A stretch of DNA of 16,892 nt. It comes from CAZGMN01 sp964526905. Lineage in GTDB: Bacteria > Acidobacteriota > Aminicenantia > Aminicenantales > Aminicenantaceae. Location: positions 1 through 16,892 of the forward strand of contig CAZGMN010000042.1 of the NCBI GenBank assembly GCA_964526905.1. Reading direction: 5' to 3'. Positions 7,641 through 14,025 of this stretch are shown one piece after another (position 1 is the first letter of the stretch; each line of letters begins with the position of its first letter). The notes beneath the pieces are model-generated. The model was not told the DNA's origin, searched no databases, and was given only the letters and a program-made list of their open reading frames with translations. A program made the position numbers and the translations under genes.

Positions 7641-8818
7641 CTTTCTTTCTCCTCTAAATATTTAGTGTATAAGGGAGACATCTTTCTCAATCTTTCTACG
7701 ATTGGCGGGAAGACTTCAAGGAGATAATTAACGTCCTCCGCCGTTGTCCCTTCGACCAAGCTGAAGACAAGAGAGCCCTGGGCTGTCGCATGGTCCAGCC
7801 CCATGGCCAGGAGAACATGGGAGGCCTTTAAGGCCTTGGACGTGCAGGCAGACCCGCTCGAAGCAGCAATCCCTTTCAAGTCGAGATTCAAGAGCATGGC
7901 CTCGCCTTCGATAAACTCGATGCAGAAACTGGCGTGATGAGGGAGCCTTATTTCCGGATGGCCGGTGAGAAGCACGCGGTCAACCTTTTGAGGAAGAAGC
8001 TGGATGAGCCTATCCCTGAGTGGCTTCAAGCATTCCCTACGGCTTCCCATCTCGCGTCCTGCAATCTCGGCTGCCATTCCCAGGCCGACAATCCCAGACA
8101 CGTTCTCTGTTCCGGCTCTCCTCCCTCCCTCCTGGATTCCGCCGTCGATAAAAGGAAGTATTCGTGTTCCTTTTTTGATGTACAAGGCTGCAGCGCCTTT
8201 TGGGCCGTAGAACTGGTTTGCGGCCAAGCTCAAGGTGTCGACTTCAAGCTCTCTGACATCCACTGCGATGTTCCCAACCGCGGCTACAGCATCCGTATGA
8301 AAGAGGACATTATGGGAGCGGCAAACCTGAGCGATTTCTTTGACCGGCTCGATCGTCCCCACTTCACTGTTGGCCAGCATAACAGAAGCAAGCACCGTCT
8401 GCTTGGAAATAGCTTTCTCGACCTCCGCCGGGTCGACAATTCCATACTTATCCACACCAACCAAAGTGATGCTGAATCCCAGCTTTTCCAGGCTACGGGC
8501 CGAATGGAGCACGGATTGATGCTCTATGGCAGAGAGGACAATATTCGTTCCGCGGCTTTTATGAGCCAGGGCAAGCCCTTTTAGGGCAAAATTATTGGAT
8601 TCTGAGCCGCTGGCGGTGAAGGAGATCTCCGAGGGAAGGGAATGGATGAGCTGGGCCACCTTTTCCCTTGCTTCATCCACAGCCGCCGCTGCCTCTTGTC
8701 CAGCCGAATGGGGGCTCTGAGGATTGGCAAAATTTTCCTTAAGGTAAGGAAGCATGGCCTCAAGAGCAAGGGGATGAAGAGGAGTGGCGGCGATATGGTC
8801 CATATAAATTCTTTTCAT
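7637..8818 (-). CDS. nifS: NifS/IscS-like protein lacking the PLP-binding lysine
   Basis: The fold is class V aminotransferase (393 residues), aligned with NifS/IscS along its whole length. It ends with the typical VERLRKMSPLY. The persulfide loop SSGSACTSKAL (C325) is intact, as are H100 and D176. However, the motif that is normally SxHKxYGPKG reads AANQFYGPKG, so the PLP lysine is Q202 and the preceding His is N201. The Gln in the usual HxDAxQ motif is A179. The Arg of the usual SLRFSLG, which binds the substrate carboxylate, is V351. The N-terminal DHIAATP and phosphate-loop TASGSE are also atypical. It is therefore probably not a cysteine desulfurase, but a persulfide carrier or partner of the coupled NifU. 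The start at 8818 follows a GAGGAG site; an earlier in-frame ATG at 8836 lies upstream of that site. Confidence 0.9.
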   Translation of the reverse strand: MKRIYMDHIAATPLHPLALEAMLPYLKENFANPQSPHSAGQEAAAAVDEAREKVAQLIHSLPSEISFTASGSESNNFALKGLALAHKSRGTNIVLSAIEHQSVLHSARSLEKLGFSITLVGVDKYGIVDPAEVEKAISKQTVLASVMLANSEVGTIEPVKEIAQVCRSHNVLFHTDAVAAVGNIAVDVRELEVDTLSLAANQFYGPKGAAALYIKKGTRILPFIDGGIQEGGRRAGTENVSGIVGLGMAAEIAGREMGSRRECLKPLRDRLIQLLPQKVDRVLLTGHPEIRLPHHASFCIEFIEGEAMLLNLDLKGIAASSGSACTSKALKASHVLLAMGLDHATAQGSLVFSLVEGTTAEDVNYLLEVFPPIVERLRKMSPLYTKYLEEKER

Positions 8819-8880
8819 CTTCTCTCCTCTTTTCATTCAGAAGAAGACAAGAATCCGAACATTTGGATTATGCTCCTTGT

Positions 8881-9099
8881 CTATACGGCTACGACTTCTT
8901 TGACCTCCGGCACTTCCTTCTTCAGCAACCTTTCAATTCCCATCTTCAGCGTCAACTGAGACATGGGGCAGCCGCCGCAAGCTCCGGTCAGCTTGAGCTT
9001 GACCACACCTTCTTTAACCTCGACAAGTTCCACATTTCCTCCGTCAGCCATGAGTGAAGGCCGAATCTTTTCTAATGCTTTTTCGACTTTTTCTCTCAC
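8881..9099 (-). CDS. nfu: Nfu-domain (NifU C-terminal-like) Fe-S carrier protein
   Basis: This 72-residue protein consists of a single Nfu domain, a carrier that receives Fe-S clusters from scaffolds and delivers them to apoproteins. The motif GACGGCPMSQLT supplies the CxxC (C41, C44) that bridges a [4Fe-4S] cluster between two subunits. The DGGNVELV segment upstream is also characteristic. The start is GTG, preceded by AGGAGG with 6 nt spacing. It is the first gene of the operon, with a TATAAT about 23 nt upstream. The 62 nt between its stop and the nifS start contain only the nifS leader. Confidence 0.93.
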   Translation of the reverse strand: MREKVEKALEKIRPSLMADGGNVELVEVKEGVVKLKLTGACGGCPMSQLTLKMGIERLLKKEVPEVKEVVAV

Positions 9100-9121
9100 A
9101 GATAACCTCCTAAAACATTAC

Positions 9122-9127
9122 ATTATA
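9122..9127 (-). promoter_or_regulatory. Probable -10 element (TATAAT) of the nfu-nifS-nifU-tusA-nadA operon
   Basis: A consensus TATAAT on the minus strand lies just upstream of the AGGAGG and GTG of nfu, which would give a leader of only about 15 nt. No good -35 hexamer stands 16-18 nt upstream, so an activator or a different sigma preference is possible. I saw no convincing Rrf2/IscR-type palindrome around it. Confidence 0.4.
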
Positions 9128-9138
9128 TTTTAGTTCCA

Positions 9139-9228
9139 TTACTCAAATTTTTCCAGAATGCTTTCCAAGAGATTCCGCAGGTCAAAAGGAAAGCGATTTT
9201 CTTTGATCGAAGAGGATTTTTTGGCCAT
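9139..9228 (-). CDS. Possible 29-residue small protein upstream of nfu
   Basis: An ATG frame encodes a basic, serine-rich head (MAKKSSSIKENR) and then an amphipathic helix (FPFDLRNLLESILEKFE). Its composition looks proteinaceous and it is less AT-rich than the flanking DNA. There is no clear ribosome binding site and I recognise no family. Its stop falls about 12 nt before the nfu -10 element. It may be a genuine small protein, the tail of a decayed gene, or chance. Confidence 0.3.
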   Translation of the reverse strand: MAKKSSSIKENRFPFDLRNLLESILEKFE

Positions 9229-9667
9229 GACTTGCAATATTTAAAGATAAACAGTACTAAATATTTATCATAAATAAGAACTAATCTCAATTCCTCGAAA
9301 GAAAGAGAAGACACGTTCAATCCAAGTTATACATAGATTTCTTCCAGGTCGTGCCGATGAAAAATGTGCGACGAGGTGTTGAGGTATCTTCCATCACTGG
9401 TTTTTGATATTCAAGGAGGAAAGAAAAATTTTTTTATAATAGATAATAATCATATGAAGCAGAAGGATTGAAAATGTTATTTAGGAAAAAATAAAAGTAT
9501 ATCTTTTTTGGAGACAATAAAGTGTTTAAATGCGAAGCGGAGATTTTATAAATTCGAGGAAATAATGTTTACTTAATTTTTAGGAGATTATCTTCCCTTC
9601 TATAATTTGCTCAATTCCAAATTTTAAGCGAAAATAAATTTTCTACTTGGAAGTTTCTTTTATCAGC
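9229..9667. other. AT-rich region without a recognisable gene
   Basis: About 440 nt of distinctly AT-rich DNA with frequent stops in all frames. A 65-codon minus-strand frame beginning with TTG at 9320 has no ribosome binding site and looks like chance. A plus-strand AAGGAGG near 9413 is not followed by a usable start. I see no tRNA, no repeat array and no strong terminator. Confidence 0.5.
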
Positions 9668-9860
9668 CTACTTCTTGACCATCGACTGATTGCAGCAAAT
9701 TAGAGGGTGCTCTACAACGCAGCCGCACGCTTTATCAACGACAACTCGGAGCCCGCAAACGCGGCATTCGTAAGCTGGGCCTTTTTTGGCCTTAGCACCT
9801 ACCTTTTTTTTTCTTCTTCGCTACTTTCTTCTTTGGTTTCGCTTTTTTCTTCGCGGCCAT
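9668..9860 (-). CDS. Desulforedoxin-like iron protein with lysine-rich head; frame broken at an A9 run
   Basis: The ATG (9860) has an excellent site, AAGGAGG with 5 nt spacing. The literal frame gives a 22-residue lysine-rich peptide (MAAKKKAKPKKKVAKKKKKGRC). If one base is removed from the run of nine A (T9 at 9804-9812), the frame continues to a TAG at 9668 and gives 63 residues. The C-terminal half then reads YECRVCGLRVVV, ACGC and HPLICCNQSMVKK. This matches the desulforedoxin pattern YxCxxCG...LxCCxxxMVK, whose four cysteines (here C32, C35, C55, C56) bind one iron. The loop is about four residues longer than in Desulfovibrio desulforedoxin and adds a CxC. A homopolymer sequencing error is the simplest explanation; programmed slippage and a real pseudogene are alternatives. 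The likely role is electron transfer in superoxide/peroxide defence. Confidence 0.75.
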
Positions 9861-9900
9861 TTAAACCTCCTTGCGATAATGCTTAATGCATTTGCTGATT

Positions 9901-9929
9901 TATTTACCATTATTTCTAAAATATGTCAA
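9901..9929 (-). promoter_or_regulatory. Sigma-70-type promoter of the desulforedoxin-like gene
   Basis: A perfect TTGACA (9924-9929) is followed after 17 nt by TAAATA (9901-9906), with a TGG directly before the -10. Transcription would start near 9894, about 33 nt before the ATG. This shows that the gene downstream, missed by simple ORF length rules, has its own expression signals. Confidence 0.55.
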
Positions 9930-10067
9930 CAAAAGATTTTAATAAAATAAAAATTTCTTAAAAAAAGAATTTAACAATCAACGTGCTGAGTGATTTGGAT
10001 AAAACGGCAAAGGTCATTAAAAAAATAAAGCTGCCCGACTGCTGTTTCATCGATCAAGCGTTCAATA
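9930..10067. other. Spacer downstream of purA with overlapping coding-like frames
   Basis: No annotated gene lies here. A plus-strand frame from GTG 9983 to TGA 10090 (35 residues) runs into the 3' end of purA and has protein-like composition. A minus-strand frame shifted relative to purA is also open, through FNIERLIDETAVGQLYFF to a TAA. Neither has a ribosome binding site. This may be a remnant of a lost gene (see findings). No strong terminator hairpin was found after purA. Confidence 0.3.
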
Positions 10068-11396
10068 TTAAAAAGCAATCCCACTTTTGAGTTTTTCAAG
10101 GTCAACAATATCCTTCAATTTATCCTCAATCAAAATTGTCTCTCTTCTTTCCATTCCGGTGGAAATGATAACAATCTCAACCCCAACAGCCTCTTCGATG
10201 ATTTTTAAATAATCTTTAAAAGCTTGAGGGAGGGATGAGAAGTCTTCCATTCCATGGATCGATTTTTTCCAGCCTCGAACTTTTTTGTAAAGAGGAAAAA
10301 CTTTATCCAAAATCCAAGCCTCCGTTGGGAAGGTGCCGAGCACCTCTCCCTTGTATTTGTATCCGACGCAAATCAGAATCTCATCAAGCTCATCAAGAAC
10401 ATCGGGCTTGGTCAAAACAATCTTATCAATTCCATTCAGCCGACAGGAATAGGATACGGCTACGGCATCAAACCAGCCGCAACGCCTTGGACGGCCTGTG
10501 GTTGCTCCGAATTCATTTCCTTTTTTTAGAATGAGTTTTCCCTTCTCATCAAAAATCTCTGTGGGAAACGGCCCCCCTCCCACTCGAGTCGTATAAGCCT
10601 TGCTTACGCCTAAGACCGAATGGACTGCTCTTGCAGGAATGCCCAGGCCGGTGCAGACTCCGCCGATTGTTGAACTCGAAGAAGTGACATAGGGATAGGT
10701 TCCATGGTCGACATCGAGAAGAGTTCCCTGTGCCCCTTCGAAGAGGATAGATTTTCCTTCGCTCATCTTCTCCGCAAGAAGACAAGAGACATCCTTTATA
10801 TATTTTTTTATCTTTGAGGCGTAGGAGGCATATTCTTCATAGATTGTCTCCGCCGAAGAAAGTGACCTCTGAAAATGAGTGAGGTAGGCTTCTTTATCTT
10901 TGACATTCTCTAAAATCTTCTCTTTGAGAATCGATAGATCGAGGAGGTCTCCGGCCCTGATTCCGCGGCGAGCCATCTTATCCTCATAGCATGGTCCGAT
11001 ACCCCGACAGGTCGTTCCAATCTTTTTTGAGCCCCTGCTCTCCTCACTGATTGTTTCCATCAGCATGTGGTAAGGAAGGATGAGATGGGCATTTTTGCTG
11101 ACGACGAGATTGTCATCGATCCCGATTCCAATTCTCTTTAAATCTTCGACCTCATCCAGAAAGGCTTTGGGATCGATGACGACCCCGTTGCCGATGATAC
11201 AAAGCTTGCCCCGGTGGAGAATTCCAGAAGGGATGAGATGGAGGACGATTTTTCTTCCCTTGACACAAACCGTATGTCCCGCATTATGACCGCCTTGATA
11301 GCGAGCAATGATATCAAAGCAAGGACTCAGAAGGTCGATCATCTTGCCTTTTCCTTCATCTCCCCATTGAGTACCGACAACAAGTAAATTGGTCAT
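10068..11396 (-). CDS. purA: Adenylosuccinate synthetase
   Basis: PurA joins IMP and aspartate using GTP, the first committed step from IMP to AMP. The 442-residue product has every hallmark of the family. The GTP-binding GTQWGDEGKGK (D13 within residues 8-18) and catalytic H41 in GGHNAGHTV are present. So are SKAYTTRVGGGPFPTE and the ATTGRPRRCGWFD motif. The ATG is preceded by GAGGTGG. The gene appears to be transcribed from its own promoter rather than with the porin operon upstream. No other purine gene is in the window. Confidence 0.96.
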   Translation of the reverse strand: MTNLLVVGTQWGDEGKGKMIDLLSPCFDIIARYQGGHNAGHTVCVKGRKIVLHLIPSGILHRGKLCIIGNGVVIDPKAFLDEVEDLKRIGIGIDDNLVVSKNAHLILPYHMLMETISEESRGSKKIGTTCRGIGPCYEDKMARRGIRAGDLLDLSILKEKILENVKDKEAYLTHFQRSLSSAETIYEEYASYASKIKKYIKDVSCLLAEKMSEGKSILFEGAQGTLLDVDHGTYPYVTSSSSTIGGVCTGLGIPARAVHSVLGVSKAYTTRVGGGPFPTEIFDEKGKLILKKGNEFGATTGRPRRCGWFDAVAVSYSCRLNGIDKIVLTKPDVLDELDEILICVGYKYKGEVLGTFPTEAWILDKVFPLYKKVRGWKKSIHGMEDFSSLPQAFKDYLKIIEEAVGVEIVIISTGMERRETILIEDKLKDIVDLEKLKSGIAF

Positions 11397-11458
11397 GAAG
11401 CCACCTCAAATTTTTTTAGTTCATTTCCCTGGCTCGGATGAATTCTTATTGCCAGCGA

Positions 11459-11487
11459 ATTTTATCAGAAGTCGAGCCATTAAACAA
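11459..11487 (-). promoter_or_regulatory. Probable promoter of purA (extended -10)
   Basis: On the minus strand TTGTTT (11482-11487) and TAAAAT (11459-11464) are separated by 17 nt. The -10 is preceded by TGA, which makes an extended -10 (TGnTAAAAT). The predicted leader is about 55 nt. Confidence 0.4.
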
Positions 11488-11556
11488 GATGAGGGCAAAA
11501 GCGGCGTGTTTTCGAAGCATTCGGTCCGATCTCCAACTTCTTTTATCACCTCAAAA

Positions 11557-11575
11557 TTTTTAACAAAGTTAAAAA
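11557..11575. repeat. Perfect 8-bp AT-rich palindrome at the end of the porin gene
   Basis: TTTTTAAC and GTTAAAAA flank a 3-nt AAA loop, and the porin TAA stop lies inside the right arm. It could act as a weak transcript-end hairpin (a TTTT run follows on the minus strand) or as an operator. It has few G-C pairs. Confidence 0.35.
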
Positions 11576-12581
11576 CTCAATGCGACCTGAATGGAAAGAG
11601 TGTCATCTTTTGACTTTACGCCTTTTTCACTATTAAAATCATACTCAAATTTCAATGAACCGTTTTCAGAAATGAAATATCTCAAGCCAAGAGCCCAACG
11701 GCCCTTTTCCTCTGAGATTCCGGCTCCTTGAACATCGGGACTCATAAAGCCCGGACCATGAAAAGGATCATTGCACTTCATCCGCTGGTAGCATAAAACA
11801 GGTTGAAGCCTGTCGGCCTTGAATGAAAACTGGATGAACCAGCCTTCAGCCTTTCCGGCATCGAAATTTTCAGGATTTTCAAGTGTGGCCCTCGAATACT
11901 CAGCTAAGACTTCGAAGGATTCCTCCGCCCAAATCAAATCCAATCCCTGAAGAACGAGGTCGCGCATATTTTGCTCATCATATTTCCCTTTATAACAGGA
12001 ATAAGCGACCTCCATTTGCCGGCTCAGCGCAACTCCCACTCTTCCTCCTTTCCCTTTATCCTTGTTGTTGTCTTTGAGCTGCTGGCTTTGACCTAAACTT
12101 TCATTCTCGGCAAGGCCGTTGCCGAGATAGGCAGAATAAAAGAAGCTGCTCAGCCTTCCCTCCAGAAGAAGACCGATATCCTTCCAGCTCGAAGGAAAAG
12201 TCTTTTCAACGTTCAGAGGAAAATTGATGAGTGCAGTCTGGTGAGCACGGTTCAATTGATTGTATCTTCCAAAAGGGACGAGATAGAGGCCAAGCTTAAG
12301 GTTGAATGAAAGGGAAGGTTTGATTCNNNNNNNNNNACAAAAAGCTCCTCCAATTTGAAGTTGTCATCTGCAAAACGAATCTCCGCCGTATAACCAACAT
12401 TTTCCGTAGTATCTCCTGAAAAAATGAGACCCAAAACGGCATTCTGAAAACTTCCCTGGTGAAAAGCTGTTTGTTTCTGGCCTTTTATATAATTCAGTGA
12501 AAAGTAGCCGTTGAATTTTCCTTGAGCGGGTACAAAGACTGTGGAGAGAATGAGAAAGAAAAGAAAAATTTTAATTTTCAT
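11569..12581 (-). CDS. Outer membrane beta-barrel porin-like protein, interrupted by an assembly gap
   Basis: The N-terminal part begins with a signal peptide (MKIKIFLFFLILSTVFVPAQ, cleaved near AQ/G) and reads as alternating beta strands to KLEELF. After the 10-N gap the coding frame changes. The second part contains KLGLYLVPFGRYNQ and WKDIGLLLEG, then a series of amphipathic strands, and ends in a terminal phenylalanine (IQVALSF), the usual signal for outer membrane insertion. The sequence resembles phosphate-selective porin (OprO/OprP-like) proteins in general, but the substrate is not predictable. The two halves fit one frame if the missing sequence is 3n+2 nt long. The ATG overlaps the stop of the flavoprotein gene as ATGA, so the two are translationally coupled. 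Confidence 0.8.
12327..12336. other. Assembly gap (10 N) inside the porin gene
   Basis: A run of ten N, probably a placeholder of fixed size. Keeping the reading frame on both sides requires a true length of 3n+2, which 10 does not satisfy. The apparent frameshift here is therefore an artefact. Confidence 0.95.
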
Positions 12582-13777
12582 ATTAGACGAAAATCAAAAT
12601 CATCTTCCAAGAGAGAATCTTTCCAGCGCTCCACGTTTATTTTCTCGGTTATGATCCGGCTGAGTTCATTCACTCCTTTTTTCGTTCCCATCCAGATGGC
12701 GCCAATCATTGTTCCGTTCTGAACAACAATCTTCTTATACAGTCCCTCTTCCTTCTTTTCCTTTCTGAATTCTTTGCCTAAGCCTTGTTCAGGATTCACC
12801 ACTCCGATCGAAGTCAGGTCGATGCCGGCAACCTTCAGTGTGTTTGAAAAAACCGTTCCCTCATATTTTTCTTTCCTTCCGAGGATGTTGCGGGCTGCGA
12901 TCCGAGCCTGATTGAAGGAAGCAGGAATAATCCCGTAAATCTTGTTCCTGTGCTCGACACCATCTCCTGAGGCAAATATCTCCGGCCGGCTCGACTGAAG
13001 ATAGTCATTGACCACCAGCCCGCGATTGACCTCGAGTCCCGCTTCTTTGGCTATCTGAATGTTCGGTTTGACGCCGGCAGCAATTACAGCCAGTTCCGTT
13101 TCAATCTCTCTTCCTCCTTTAAACCTCAAGCCTCTCACTTCATCCTGGCCAAGAATCTCCTCTGTGGCCAAGTTGAGATGGACTTTTATTCCTGTCTTTT
13201 CGATTTGACTTTTGAGAAGTGTCGCTCCCTGAAGGTCAAGCTGGCGAGGCAGGAGCCTGTCAAAAAATTCAACAACCTCAACCTCAGCCCCGCCTAATTT
13301 CAACGCCCTGGCGGTCTCCAACCCTAAGAGCCCGCCTCCGATAACAGTTGCCTTTCGACGAGTCTTGAGCCTATCAAGGATTCGAAGGGCATCATCAAGC
13401 GTTCTGAGGGTGAAAACGCCTTTCTTCTCCACACCCTTGAAAGGAGGGATGAAGGCCAGGGAGCCGTTAGCGACAAGCAAAAAGTCATATCCTTCTCTGC
13501 TGCCTTCGACCTCAACCTGCCTCGAATCCGGCAAAATCTTCCTTACAGGCTTTTCTAAATGAACAGCAATCTTCTGTTGCTCATACCATTCCTGGCTGAA
13601 GGCGAACAGCCTCTCCCAAGCAAGTTTACCGCCCAAAAATTCAATCAGGTTCGGGCGGGGGTAATAGGGATATTTCTCCTCTGCAAAAATTTCTATCTCT
13701 GCTTCAGCATCGAGTTCGCGAAGCGTTTTAGCGGCAATTGTCCCTGCCAAGCCGTTTCCAATGATGACGACTCTCAT
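12578..13777 (-). CDS. FAD-dependent pyridine nucleotide oxidoreductase (NAD(P)H:rubredoxin reductase-like)
   Basis: This cytoplasmic flavoprotein has two nucleotide-binding folds. The N-terminal VVIIGNGLAGTIAAK binds FAD. ATVIGGGLLGLETARAL (from about residue 142) binds NAD(P)H, and IFASGD (about 270) closes the FAD site. At 399 residues it has the size of rubredoxin reductases and of the FAD/NAD modules of nitrite reductase (NirB-like). The redox CxxxxC of disulfide reductases is absent, which supports a single-electron acceptor such as rubredoxin. The rubredoxin gene is directly upstream (19 nt), and a rubrerythrin-like gene precedes that. The likely chain is NAD(P)H to flavoprotein to rubredoxin to rubrerythrin. 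Confidence 0.88.
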   Translation of the reverse strand: MRVVIIGNGLAGTIAAKTLRELDAEAEIEIFAEEKYPYYPRPNLIEFLGGKLAWERLFAFSQEWYEQQKIAVHLEKPVRKILPDSRQVEVEGSREGYDFLLVANGSLAFIPPFKGVEKKGVFTLRTLDDALRILDRLKTRRKATVIGGGLLGLETARALKLGGAEVEVVEFFDRLLPRQLDLQGATLLKSQIEKTGIKVHLNLATEEILGQDEVRGLRFKGGREIETELAVIAAGVKPNIQIAKEAGLEVNRGLVVNDYLQSSRPEIFASGDGVEHRNKIYGIIPASFNQARIAARNILGRKEKYEGTVFSNTLKVAGIDLTSIGVVNPEQGLGKEFRKEKKEEGLYKKIVVQNGTMIGAIWMGTKKGVNELSRIITEKINVERWKDSLLEDDFDFRLI

Positions 13778-13796
13778 CGACTCAATCCTTTTTCCT

Positions 13797-13958
13797 TTAA
13801 GTGACCTTCTGGAAGAACTCCTTGGGCATTCCGCACTGAGGGCATACCCAATTGTCAGGCAACTTCTCGAAGGGCGTTCCGGGCTTTATGCCGTGCTCCG
13901 GATCACCCTTCTCCGGGTCATAGATATAACCACAAGCCGTGCATTCCCATTTCTCCAT
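13797..13958 (-). CDS. Rubredoxin
   Basis: This 53-residue electron carrier holds one iron on four cysteines: C6 and C9 (ECTACGYIYD) and C39 and C42 (VCPQCGMPK). The GYIYDPEKGDP, PGTPFEKLPDNWVCP and C-terminal FF segments are those of classical rubredoxins. The ATG follows GAGGAG with about 7 nt spacing. It lies between the ferritin-like gene and the reductase that probably reduces it. It would carry electrons to this rubrerythrin-like protein, and possibly to the one at 5316, since both lack their own rubredoxin domain. Confidence 0.97.
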   Translation of the reverse strand: MEKWECTACGYIYDPEKGDPEHGIKPGTPFEKLPDNWVCPQCGMPKEFFQKVT

Positions 13959-14025
13959 TGCTCTTCTCCTCAAAATTTTTGTCAGGCCAAAACTTTTCGA
14001 ACCTGGGCATGAGCAAGGGGAAAAA

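Noticed and set aside
7934..8584. 216-codon plus-strand frame opposite nifS
   Set aside because: Antisense shadow of the NifS-like gene; no motif and no ribosome binding site.
9123..9320. 65-codon minus-strand frame upstream of nfu
   Set aside because: It begins with TTG, has no ribosome binding site, is very rich in AT-driven residues, and overlaps the nfu -10 element.
9341..9400. Possible small structured RNA around the GTCG/CGAC segment
   Set aside because: The inverted repeats are short and imperfect, and no known RNA motif could be matched.
12252..12581. Porin N-terminal half as a separate 109-residue protein
   Set aside because: Its C-terminal part after the N run is read in the wrong frame. 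The alternative frame gives a continuous beta-barrel sequence.
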